From Aquirufa rosea (GTDB lineage: Bacteria > Bacteroidota > Bacteroidia > Cytophagales > Spirosomataceae): a stretch of DNA of 64,000 nucleotides. Location of the stretch: assembly GCF_004118285.1 (NCBI RefSeq), contig NZ_SDHY01000002.1:310001-374000 (forward strand), in the 5' to 3' direction. This document shows positions 9,487 through 17,517 of this stretch, piece after piece (the stretch's first letter is position 1; every line of letters begins with the position of its first letter). A program made the position numbers and the translations under genes. The notes below the pieces were generated by a model that saw only the letters and a program-made list of their open reading frames with translations, ran no database searches and was not told where the DNA came from.

Positions 9487-11616
9487 TTATCGGAGTTGAA
9501 TTTGCAACAAAAGGTTTTTACGAGTCGGGCTTCCTGGAGGAATCGACTGACTAACTACAGTTCCCAGGCCATTGGCTTTCACTTTTAAGCCTCTGTTTTC
9601 TAAGGCAAATAAGGCATCTCGTAAATTCATACCCACCACATTCGGAACCGTTTTAGCAGGAAAGCTGAGTGGTGTATTTTGCACAGTTTGCTTGTCCATT
9701 TTAAACTCGAGCCAACTTCCGTCCTCTTCCACTCTAGGCAATCCAAGGCTGGAATATAAAATTGACTGATCCATGGGATGAACAGTATGACTCAAAGATG
9801 CCGTGTTCAAAGAATCAGGTAATGTACCCGATAATTTGCGGTGCAACTTCATATCTCTCAAATAAATATTATCCGCAATCTCTTTAAATACAGGCGCCGT
9901 TACCTGACGGGCGTAGGTAGCCTCCGCATGTCCTTGTGGATTATCAATGGATACCAATATGGTATATTTCGGTTTTTTAACAGGGAAATAACCAATAAAT
10001 GAGGTATAGTATTTCCCAGGAATATATCGTCCATTGATGATTCTTTGGGCCGTACCTGTTTTACCTGCTATCCCATAGGAAGTTCCCTTGATGTTATTGG
10101 CGGTACCTCGAGTCACGACACCCTCTAACATCGTTTGGATTTTTTCTAGGGTTTTAGGAGAACATAGCGGACTGGCATCTCGAACTTGTTTTGATCGATA
10201 ATCAATCACTACTTCATCTGCTCGGGTAGCCTTACTTACGATAATGGGTTGTACCCAATATCCATTATTGGCAATGGCATTATAAAATGCAATCAACTGC
10301 AAAGGAGAGTATTGGGTCGAATATCCCACAGATGACCAAAGCAATTGAAACGCATCCCATTTGGCTGGAACTGGAAAGTTAGGCTTAGGGTTAGGCTGTA
10401 TTTGAAAATGTAAAGATTCAATTAAATGATACTTCTTTAGATAATCGTAAAATTTAGCTGGCTTGCTTGAAAAAACCTTCTTCATCAAAACCATGGTACC
10501 CACATTTGAAGAACTTTCTATGACCTGTGCCACGGAGATAGTTCCCATGGGATGGGAATCAGACATAGTTCCATTGTAATGATGATATTTACCATTGCCG
10601 GTAGAAACAGGCATATCCAAAGGTAAATCCGCTTCCTCTAACATGGCCATCATGGATGGTAATTTAAAAACTGACCCCGGGTCTCTAGCCTCTCGGATAG
10701 CATAATTGAAACTCTCCGAATATCCCGTTGGGGAATTGCTATTCTTAGATAAATTGGAAATTGCCTTAATCTCTCCAGTAGCTGTTTCCATCACAATCAC
10801 CACGCCATAATCACCTTCGTAGGTGGTCATAGCTTTCATCAAGGCAGATTCCACAATATCCTGAATGTTGATATCTAACGTTGTATAAATATCCAATCCT
10901 GGCTTTGGCACTGATTCCTCCCCACCTTCCACGGGCCGCCAAGTATTTTTATCCATTTTCTCAAAAAAGCCTTTCCCCGGTGTCCCTTTCAGCTCTGCAT
11001 TAAAACTACCTTCAATACCCACTGCTACCTTATCTTTCAAATAACCCACGGTTCGATAAGCCATTTGACCAAAGGGGGCATAACGAACATTGACTTTATC
11101 AAAAACAATCCCCGTTTTGGTAGCCTCACCTAAATTAAACAAAGGGAATTTGGCCACTTTTTTGCGCTCCTGAAAATCGAGTAAACGATTATTAAGCAAT
11201 AAGTAAGTTTTACCGCTCTTTTTTGCTGCAACTATTTTATTTTTATATTCTTCGGCTGATCGATCTTGGAAAAAATTAGCTAAAGCATTGGCCAATTCAT
11301 CAATATGCTCCTTAAAATTCTTTTCTGAAATTGCATTTCGATTATAAACGGATGGATCTAAACCTAAACGATATTTTGGCAAAGAAGTAGCTAGCAAACT
11401 TCCATCATCCGAATAAATATTTCCGCGAGTAGCATCTACACTTCGCTCTTTGATGTAGGTATTAAATACGTCATTGCGTAATATCTCGCCATTGATAAAA
11501 ACAATTTTGTATAAATTAAAAAGTAATACCACAAACAGCATCACCACCAAGATAAAAAAACCAATAAAACGCTTGGTGATAATTTCACGTATGTTTTGTC
11601 TTTTACCAACTGCCAT
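9487..11616 (-). CDS. ftsI: Division transpeptidase FtsI/PBP with C-terminal PASTA domain
   Basis: Class B penicillin-binding protein of 709 residues that crosslinks septal peptidoglycan. It has one membrane anchor (about residues 15-37), the dimerisation/pedestal region, then the transpeptidase with the three active-site motifs: SVFK in DPGSVFKLPSMM, SSN in IESSSNVGT, and KTG in AGKTGTAQ. A single PASTA domain ends the protein (TVPNVVGMNLRDALFALENRG). It lies between ftsL (16 bp upstream) and murE. The symbol rests on context, since spoVD-like class B PBPs look similar. Confidence 0.93.
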   Translation of the reverse strand: MAVGKRQNIREIITKRFIGFFILVVMLFVVLLFNLYKIVFINGEILRNDVFNTYIKERSVDATRGNIYSDDGSLLATSLPKYRLGLDPSVYNRNAISEKNFKEHIDELANALANFFQDRSAEEYKNKIVAAKKSGKTYLLLNNRLLDFQERKKVAKFPLFNLGEATKTGIVFDKVNVRYAPFGQMAYRTVGYLKDKVAVGIEGSFNAELKGTPGKGFFEKMDKNTWRPVEGGEESVPKPGLDIYTTLDINIQDIVESALMKAMTTYEGDYGVVIVMETATGEIKAISNLSKNSNSPTGYSESFNYAIREARDPGSVFKLPSMMAMLEEADLPLDMPVSTGNGKYHHYNGTMSDSHPMGTISVAQVIESSSNVGTMVLMKKVFSSKPAKFYDYLKKYHLIESLHFQIQPNPKPNFPVPAKWDAFQLLWSSVGYSTQYSPLQLIAFYNAIANNGYWVQPIIVSKATRADEVVIDYRSKQVRDASPLCSPKTLEKIQTMLEGVVTRGTANNIKGTSYGIAGKTGTAQRIINGRYIPGKYYTSFIGYFPVKKPKYTILVSIDNPQGHAEATYARQVTAPVFKEIADNIYLRDMKLHRKLSGTLPDSLNTASLSHTVHPMDQSILYSSLGLPRVEEDGSWLEFKMDKQTVQNTPLSFPAKTVPNVVGMNLRDALFALENRGLKVKANGLGTVVSQSIPPGSPTRKNLLLQIQLR

Positions 11617-11632
11617 ATACTATTCGATACTT

Positions 11633-12013
11633 TTACTTTTCTTTGGACTGATCCACCACCACTTTAGTCGGTGGGGTTAAACTTACCTCCAGGGAATATT
11701 TTTTCATGGCACCCGCCAAGTAGCTCTGCTTCCCTATCTTCATAAATTCTGCTTTCTGAGTAGTATAATCCGCCCGGATTTCCTCTAATTCTGCCTTTGT
11801 CTTAGCTATCTGATGGATCTTGCCATCCGCCAACATGGAATAATAGATGTAACCAATAATTAAAATAGCTATATGGGTAATTCGGTACACCAATTTCATG
11901 GGTAATTCGCCACCTGTCAATGGGTCCATATTGAACAACAAATCCAAGATTCCTTCTTTAGGAACAGAAGACTTGGAGGCCTGTCGTTCGGTATCTGAAA
12001 CTTGTTTTGCCAT
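11633..12013 (-). CDS. ftsL: FtsL-like division protein
   Basis: A 126-residue single-pass membrane protein with a roughly 50-residue cytoplasmic N-terminus, a membrane segment at about 48-65 (ITHIAILIIGYIYYSML) and a periplasmic coiled-coil-like stretch (IAKTKAELEEIRADYTTQKAEF). FtsL sequences are poorly conserved. The call rests on topology and on position exactly between rsmH (1 bp) and ftsI, where ftsL is found in most bacteria. Confidence 0.82.
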   Translation of the reverse strand: MAKQVSDTERQASKSSVPKEGILDLLFNMDPLTGGELPMKLVYRITHIAILIIGYIYYSMLADGKIHQIAKTKAELEEIRADYTTQKAEFMKIGKQSYLAGAMKKYSLEVSLTPPTKVVVDQSKEK

Positions 12014-12014
12014 C

Positions 12015-12929
12015 TTATATTTTAACTGCTATTCTCAATTTAGCGCTTCTTGAACGAGAATTTCTTTGTAATTCTTCTTCTGAAGCAGTAATAGGTTTAC
12101 GTATGACAGACTCCAAAGGTTTATGCACCACCCCAAACATATCCTTGTCCTCTTTCCCTTGACAATTTCCTGTACGAATGAAATTTTTGACCAATCGATC
12201 TTCCAAGGAATGAAAAGATAAAATGACCAATCTCCCTTCAGGGGCTAAAACTGCCGCCGCTTGTTCTAAAAATTCCTCAATCACCGCTAGTTCCTGATTT
12301 ACCTCGATGCGGACTGCTTGAAAGGCCTGAGCAAAGTACTTAAACTCACGGGATCTTGGAGCTAATTTAGCCAATATTTCTTTGAATTCCGATGTCGTTT
12401 TTAGTGCTTTTTGAGTCCTGGCTTGAAGTACTGCCTGGGCCAATGTTTTGGCATTTTTTATCTCTCCATACATGCCAAAAATCTTCTGCAATTGATCTGC
12501 TGAATAGCTATTCAACACCTCTGCCGCATCTCTGGAGGCAAAAGGTCCCATGCGCATATCCAAAGGACCATCAAAGCGAATGGAAAATCCTCTTTCGGCA
12601 GCGTCCAACTGAAAAGACGACACTCCAAAATCCGCCAAAATCCCATCCACTTGTTTAACCCCATGTATACGTAAATATTTCTGGATATATCGGAAATTGG
12701 CCGTAATCAAAGTCAATCGATCATCCTCTATTTTCTCTGCTTGTTTCCAAGCATCTGGATCTTGATCAAATGCGAATAATCGTCCATCTGGTCCCAATTT
12801 ATCCAAAATAGCTCTGGAATGTCCACCCCCACCGAAGGTAACATCCACATAAATGCCTGCCGGCTTTATGGCTAAACCTTCAACGCATTCATGCAATAAA
12901 ACGGAGGTATGGTAAGGGTTCTCAATCAT
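12015..12929 (-). CDS. rsmH: 16S rRNA (cytosine-1402-N4)-methyltransferase RsmH
   Basis: SAM-dependent methyltransferase (MraW) that modifies C1402 of 16S rRNA. Features are YHTSVLLHECVEGL, DVTFGGGGHSRAIL (SAM loop), ADFGVSSFQLDAAERGFS, RIEVNQELAVIEEFL and ILSFHSLEDRLVKNF. In-frame starts lie at 12947, 12938 and 12929. I chose 12929 (MIENPYHTSV) because a -7 box at 12945-12952 overlaps the first one and places transcription start near 12938. It heads the dcw-type run. The usual upstream mraZ is absent. Confidence 0.95.
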   Translation of the reverse strand: MIENPYHTSVLLHECVEGLAIKPAGIYVDVTFGGGGHSRAILDKLGPDGRLFAFDQDPDAWKQAEKIEDDRLTLITANFRYIQKYLRIHGVKQVDGILADFGVSSFQLDAAERGFSIRFDGPLDMRMGPFASRDAAEVLNSYSADQLQKIFGMYGEIKNAKTLAQAVLQARTQKALKTTSEFKEILAKLAPRSREFKYFAQAFQAVRIEVNQELAVIEEFLEQAAAVLAPEGRLVILSFHSLEDRLVKNFIRTGNCQGKEDKDMFGVVHKPLESVIRKPITASEEELQRNSRSRSAKLRIAVKI

Positions 12930-12944
12930 AGGGTTCATTCCAAA

Positions 12945-12952
12945 CAAATTTA
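12945..12952 (-). promoter_or_regulatory. -7 box TAAATTTG for the rsmH operon
   Basis: Matches the Bacteroidota TAnnTTTG element on the minus strand, 15 bp before the chosen rsmH start. No clear -33 TTTG lies at the expected spacing. Its position argues against the two longer rsmH starts. Confidence 0.5.
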
Positions 12953-13026
12953 CAAATTATCCTGTGCTCCTTTTTATCAATTTGGGAATTTGTCCTCATT
13001 TTTTTTAAAGCCGCCTTGCTTTGTCC

Positions 13027-13034
13027 TATCTTTG
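13027..13034 (+). promoter_or_regulatory. -7 box TATCTTTG for the TlpA-like gene
   Basis: Perfect TAnnTTTG element 20 bp before the ATG at 13055. It sits inside the alternative TTG-started extension (13016), which supports the ATG as the true start. The -33 region is T-rich but not canonical. Confidence 0.55.
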
Positions 13035-13054
13035 TGCACAAGCATTTCTACATC

Positions 13055-14290
13055 ATGATGAAACAATACATATTAAGTATTTTAATTGCCTGCCAAGTCA
13101 CTTTCAATCTATCAGCTCAAAACTCGCAAGCTCCTAAATTGGGTCCATGGAGAGCTGAGCTACAGTCGCAAGGTGGCGGCCTGCCTTTTAATCTACATGT
13201 TGCTCCTGGCAAGAAGAAAAATACATTTTTAATTAAAGTAATCAACGGTTCCGAAAGCTTTCACCTGGGTGAATCTTTTTTTCGGGGTGATTCCTTGGTT
13301 ATCCCTTTTGATCTGTATGATTCTGAACTGGTTGCCTCGCTAGATAACCAGCAACAAATGAGGGGTTATTGGATCAAAAAAAGAAATGGGAAATTTGTCA
13401 ATCAGCTACCTTTCCAAGCTCAATTTGGTTCCACTGAACGTTTTAGCAAACTGAAAACACCAACGGTCAATGTAAGCGGGAAATGGAATGTGGATATTTC
13501 CGTGGACGACAAGCATACGCCTAGTGTAGGTGTATTCCAGCAAAAAGGAAATAAAGTAACTGGATCGATATTACAAACTTCTGGAGACTACCGTTTCTTA
13601 CAAGGAAATGTGTCCGGAGACAGTCTATTTATCAGCTATTTTGATGGCAGCTTTGTTCTTTTGTTTAAAACTAAAGTGACTGGCAAGGAAATCTCAGGAA
13701 CATTGTTTTCTGGATTTGCCACTAAAAAAGAGGTGAAAGGCCAACTAGACCCCAAGGCGAGTTTACCTGATTTAAAAAAATTAACCTTTTTAAAACCCGG
13801 TTACGATCGATTAAATTTCAATCTCCCTACTCCAAAGGGGGAGAATATCAACCTGTCTGACGAGCGATTTAAAAACAAGGTTGTCATAGTGGAAATTATG
13901 GGCTCATGGTGCCCCAACTGCATTGATGAGGCGAGATTTTTAGCTCCATTTTATGCCAAGAATAAATCGAAAGGAGTGGAGGTAGTCGGTGTTTCTTTTG
14001 AGTATTCTCCAGAGATGGTCGTTTCTGGTCCCAAAATTGAAAATTTTAAGAAAAAAATTGGCATAGATTACCCGATCGTGCTTGGGGGTGTGCCTAATGA
14101 TGAGACCATCGCTCAGGTTTTTCCGATGTTAAACAAATTTTATGGATACCCTACCACTTTTATAATTGATAAAAAAGGGAAAGTGAGAGAAATACACACT
14201 GGTTTTTCTGGACCAGGCACGGGATTATATTACACGGACTGGGTACAAGAGTTTGAAAAAACTATTCAAAATTTACTAAAAGAAAAATAA
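13055..14290 (+). CDS. TlpA-like exported thioredoxin-family protein
   Basis: Periplasmic or surface redox protein of about 411 residues. A signal peptide (ILSILIACQVTFNLSAQ) is followed by a beta-rich region of about 230 residues with no recognised catalytic motif. The C-terminal thioredoxin domain of the AhpC/TSA-TlpA type carries the redox motif WCPNC in MGSWCPNCIDEARFLAPFY and the cis-Pro in YGYPTTFIIDKKG. The N-terminal region resembles the DUF4369-like lead regions of Bacteroidota TlpA proteins. It overlaps the next gene at TAATG, so it is probably co-translated with the PAP2 phosphatase. Confidence 0.85.
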   Translation: MMKQYILSILIACQVTFNLSAQNSQAPKLGPWRAELQSQGGGLPFNLHVAPGKKKNTFLIKVINGSESFHLGESFFRGDSLVIPFDLYDSELVASLDNQQQMRGYWIKKRNGKFVNQLPFQAQFGSTERFSKLKTPTVNVSGKWNVDISVDDKHTPSVGVFQQKGNKVTGSILQTSGDYRFLQGNVSGDSLFISYFDGSFVLLFKTKVTGKEISGTLFSGFATKKEVKGQLDPKASLPDLKKLTFLKPGYDRLNFNLPTPKGENINLSDERFKNKVVIVEIMGSWCPNCIDEARFLAPFYAKNKSKGVEVVGVSFEYSPEMVVSGPKIENFKKKIGIDYPIVLGGVPNDETIAQVFPMLNKFYGYPTTFIIDKKGKVREIHTGFSGPGTGLYYTDWVQEFEKTIQNLLKEK

Positions 14291-15000
14291 TGCTTTCTTT
14301 CAAATCCATTTACTTATTAATCTTTTCTGTTTTAATCATTGCTCAACCCATCTTAGGCCAAGAGAAGAAGGAAAATAAACTAAAACCTTGGGTAGCGAGT
14401 ATAGGCTTGGGACTAGGAGGTGCCCTACTTTATAATCAAGGCGCCCGAGACCAACAAATTACTTGGCATCATGATAATTATGCCAACTTCCATAGCCAGG
14501 CAGATGATTTTCTTCAATATAGTCCCACACTGGTACATATTGGTGCTCGTTTACTTGGAGCCAAGGCTGTGCATGCAGGAAAGGAGCAAGTAGGTTTATT
14601 TATTTTAGGTACAGGAATCTATGCCCTAAGCACTCAAGGCTTAAAAAGAATTATTCAAGAAACCAGACCCAATGGGGAAGAATATTCATTTCCCTCGGGT
14701 CACTCAGCCACTGCCTTTTTTGGCGCAAGAGTTTTAGCTAAAGAAATAGGTAAGGAATATCCTTGGCTGGCTGTCACAGGATATACGCTAGCCGCCAGTA
14801 CTGCTTACTTGCGAATAGCCAATCACGAGCATTGGTTAAGTGATGTCCTCGTTGGCGCTGGGATTGGCATTGCCTCTGCAGAATTGGCTTATTGCATATA
14901 TCCCCAATTGAAAAAGCTCTTCTCTGACAAACAAGCTTTACAATGGGAGCCTAGAATCGCACCGAACTATTATGCTGCCAGCATCAGTTACCGATTTTAA
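14290..15000 (+). CDS. PAP2-family phosphatase, exported/membrane
   Basis: A 236-residue lipid phosphatase-like protein with a signal peptide ending about ILGQ. The three acid-phosphatase motifs are present: KRIIQETRP (Lys and Arg-Pro), SFPSGHSAT, and LRIANHEHWLSD (Arg, His, Asp). Such enzymes dephosphorylate phosphatidic acid, undecaprenyl pyrophosphate or lipid A; which of these applies here is not visible. The ATG overlaps the stop of the TlpA-like gene, and nhaA begins 23 bp downstream. Confidence 0.88.
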   Translation: MLSFKSIYLLIFSVLIIAQPILGQEKKENKLKPWVASIGLGLGGALLYNQGARDQQITWHHDNYANFHSQADDFLQYSPTLVHIGARLLGAKAVHAGKEQVGLFILGTGIYALSTQGLKRIIQETRPNGEEYSFPSGHSATAFFGARVLAKEIGKEYPWLAVTGYTLAASTAYLRIANHEHWLSDVLVGAGIGIASAELAYCIYPQLKKLFSDKQALQWEPRIAPNYYAASISYRF

Positions 15001-15023
15001 TTCTTCCTTCATCAACGCCATAC

Positions 15024-16157
15024 ATGAAAGTCACCAAATTATTTAAAGAGTTTTTTGAAAGCGAAAAATCGAGTGGAATTATCCTGATTTTTTGCACCCT
15101 GTTTTCTCTTTACGTCAGCAATTCGGCCTGGGGAAGTGATTATCATGAGCTCTGGAAGACACCCATATTTGGACATGCTTTTGAGCATTGGATCAATGAT
15201 GGCTTGATGACCATATTTTTCCTCTTGGTTGGGTTAGAACTGGAACGAGAAATCTACATTGGTGAACTTTCAAAAATCAAAGAAGCTTCCTTCCCGATCA
15301 TTGGGGCTTTGGGTGGAATGGTGGTACCAGTAATCATCTACACCTTATTTAATTATGGAACTGAAAGCATTTCAGGCAGCGCCATACCTATGTCGACTGA
15401 CATCGCATTCGCACTTGGAATCCTTTCTTTGTTAGGGAATAAAGTGCCCTTGTCTCTAAAAATATTTTTAACTGCTTTGGCGGTAATTGATGATTTGGGC
15501 GCCATTGTGATCATAGGCACTTTTTATTCGAGCGGTTTGGATTGGACCAATTTATTCCTGTCATTGGGAACTTTTGCCATCTTAGGAGGAATGAATTTTG
15601 CCAAAATAAGATCTATTCCACTGTATTTATTGGGTGGTATAGTGATGTGGTATTTTATGGGTCAATCGGGTGTTCATCCTACTATCACGGGTGTGCTATT
15701 GGCTTTTGCCATTCCATTTGATAAGGGCGATCATCATTCGATTTCAACTAAAATCCAACACTTTTTACACAAACCCGTCAGCTTCATTATTTTACCCATA
15801 TTTGCATTGGCCAATACAGCAATTATATTGAATACGGATACCACCAGTAAGTTATTGGAAAGCTATAGTCTTGGGATATTTACTGGTTTAAGCTTGGGCA
15901 AACCCATCGGTATATTTTTATTTTGCTTCCTATCTGCTAGTCTAGGCATCAGCAAATTACCCAAAGATTTATCTTGGGCCTCCATTGTGGGTGTTGGCTT
16001 TTTGGGGGGTATTGGTTTTACTATGTCCATCTTTATCACCAACCTATCGTTTAATCAGGAGGCCATTGTGGATGTATCCAAATTCAGCATTTTATTAGCT
16101 TCCTTGGTTTCGGCCATCATAGGATTTAGTATGCTGAGTCAGACATTAAAAAAGTAA
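15024..16157 (+). CDS. nhaA: Na+/H+ antiporter NhaA
   Basis: Inner-membrane sodium/proton exchanger of 377 residues with about 11-12 membrane segments. The two transport aspartates are in LAVIDDLGAIVII. Other family blocks are FFLLVGLELEREIYIGEL, STDIAFALGILSLLG, HPTITGVLLAFAIP and GIGFTMSIFI. It is third in a run with the TlpA-like and PAP2 genes and ends at a strong bidirectional terminator. Confidence 0.96.
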   Translation: MKVTKLFKEFFESEKSSGIILIFCTLFSLYVSNSAWGSDYHELWKTPIFGHAFEHWINDGLMTIFFLLVGLELEREIYIGELSKIKEASFPIIGALGGMVVPVIIYTLFNYGTESISGSAIPMSTDIAFALGILSLLGNKVPLSLKIFLTALAVIDDLGAIVIIGTFYSSGLDWTNLFLSLGTFAILGGMNFAKIRSIPLYLLGGIVMWYFMGQSGVHPTITGVLLAFAIPFDKGDHHSISTKIQHFLHKPVSFIILPIFALANTAIILNTDTTSKLLESYSLGIFTGLSLGKPIGIFLFCFLSASLGISKLPKDLSWASIVGVGFLGGIGFTMSIFITNLSFNQEAIVDVSKFSILLASLVSAIIGFSMLSQTLKK

Positions 16158-16190
16158 TAATCCCTCAAATGCTATAGTTTTTTTTAAAAA

Positions 16191-16216
16191 AAAGGTTAGC
16201 TGTTAGGCTAACCTTT
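16191..16216. terminator. Bidirectional terminator between nhaA and the aminotransferase
   Basis: Stem AAAGGTTAGC (16191-16200) and GCTAACCTTT (16207-16216) around TGTTAG. A-rich DNA lies on the left and TTTTCT on the right, giving a U-tract in both directions for the convergent genes. Confidence 0.9.
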
Positions 16217-16236
16217 TCTATGAACCTAAGTATTTA

Positions 16237-17439
16237 CTATTTCAATTTCGCAACCGCATTTTTAATACGCTCACAAGCCTCTTCTAATTGTGCATCAGCA
16301 GCAGCAGTCGAAATACGCATACAATTTGGCGCTCCAAAGCCTGAACCAGCCACGGTAGCTACATGTGCTTCCTGCAATAACCAATTACAGAAATCATCGG
16401 AGTCATTGATGGTGGTTTTCCCATCTGATTTTCCATAGAAATAAGAAATATCTGGGAAAGCATAAAATGCACCATCTGGCATATTTACTTTAAATCCTTC
16501 TATTTCACGCAATTTACCAACTACCAATTTACGGCGACGGTCATATGCAGCTTTCATTTCATGTGCATGATCTAAGGTGCCATTGAAAGCCGCAACAGCC
16601 GCTTTTTGAGCAATGGAATTAGTTCCAGAGGTTACCTGTCCCTGCAATTTCTCCACACCATCTGCAATCCATTTAGCAGCCGCAATGAAACCGATTCTCC
16701 AACCTGTCATGGCGTGGCCTTTAGCTACTCCATTAACCGTAATGACACGGTCTTTAATTTCAGGAATGGAACCAATAGAAAAATGGCCCCCTTGAGTGAA
16801 ATTGATGTATTCGTAAATTTCATCTGCCAAAACAAAAATGCGCTCATGACGAGCTACCACATTGGCAATGTCACGTAATTCTGATTCTGTATATACCGAT
16901 CCTGTTGGATTATTTGGTGAAGCAAACATCACCATTTTAGTCTTTGGCGTAATAGCTGCTTCAAATTGCTCTGCAGTTACTTTAAAATTATTCTCAAAAG
17001 AACCTTGAACAATCACGGAAGTTCCTTCCGCTAATTTGACCATTTCAGAGTAGGAAACCCAATAGGGGGAAAAGATAATCACTTCATCACCTGGATCAAT
17101 CAAAGCCGCAATAGCATTGGCCAAAGAATGTTTGGCACCGGTAGAAACCACAATATTTTCTGAAGCCCACTCTAATCCATTATCGCGTTTTAATTTATTA
17201 GCAATAGCCATACGCAAATCTGGATAACCTGCTACGGGAGAATATCCATGAAAACCATCATCAATGGCTTTCTTGGCAGCCTCGCAAATGTGTGCTGGAG
17301 TTTTAAAATCTGGCTCTCCTACTGATAAACTTATAACTTTATGACCTTGGGCGGCTAATTCACGCGCTTTTTTGGTCATTCCTAATGTGGATGACTCTTC
17401 TAAAGCCTGAATTCTTTGTGCTAATAATGAGGATGACAT
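16237..17439 (-). CDS. aspC: Class I aminotransferase, aspartate aminotransferase-like
   Basis: PLP enzyme of 400 residues (fold type I, subgroup I-gamma like AspB). It shows VISLSVGEPDFKTP, the SPNNPTGSVY region, LADEIYEYINF with the PLP-binding Asp and Tyr, and the Schiff-base Lys in NGVAKGHAMTGWRIGF. The C-terminal MRISTAAA contains the Arg that binds the substrate alpha-carboxylate. The likely reaction is aspartate plus 2-oxoglutarate to oxaloacetate plus glutamate, though prephenate or other substrates are possible in this subgroup. Confidence 0.9.
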   Translation of the reverse strand: MSSSLLAQRIQALEESSTLGMTKKARELAAQGHKVISLSVGEPDFKTPAHICEAAKKAIDDGFHGYSPVAGYPDLRMAIANKLKRDNGLEWASENIVVSTGAKHSLANAIAALIDPGDEVIIFSPYWVSYSEMVKLAEGTSVIVQGSFENNFKVTAEQFEAAITPKTKMVMFASPNNPTGSVYTESELRDIANVVARHERIFVLADEIYEYINFTQGGHFSIGSIPEIKDRVITVNGVAKGHAMTGWRIGFIAAAKWIADGVEKLQGQVTSGTNSIAQKAAVAAFNGTLDHAHEMKAAYDRRRKLVVGKLREIEGFKVNMPDGAFYAFPDISYFYGKSDGKTTINDSDDFCNWLLQEAHVATVAGSGFGAPNCMRISTAAADAQLEEACERIKNAVAKLK

Positions 17440-17470
17440 AGTAATGAATGCTGGTTTTACAATTCGAACG

Positions 17471-17478
17471 CAAAATTA
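17471..17478 (-). promoter_or_regulatory. -7 box TAATTTTG for the aminotransferase gene
   Basis: Minus-strand match to TAnnTTTG, 31 bp upstream of the start at 17439. No -33 TTTG is obvious. Confidence 0.45.
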
Positions 17479-17517
17479 CCCTTTTCTAAATGGAATTACT
17501 AATGAAATCTTGATAAA

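Noticed and set aside
12948-13054. A hidden short mraZ upstream of rsmH
   Set aside because: The gap is only about 100 bp and holds promoter-like boxes but no frame with MraZ features.
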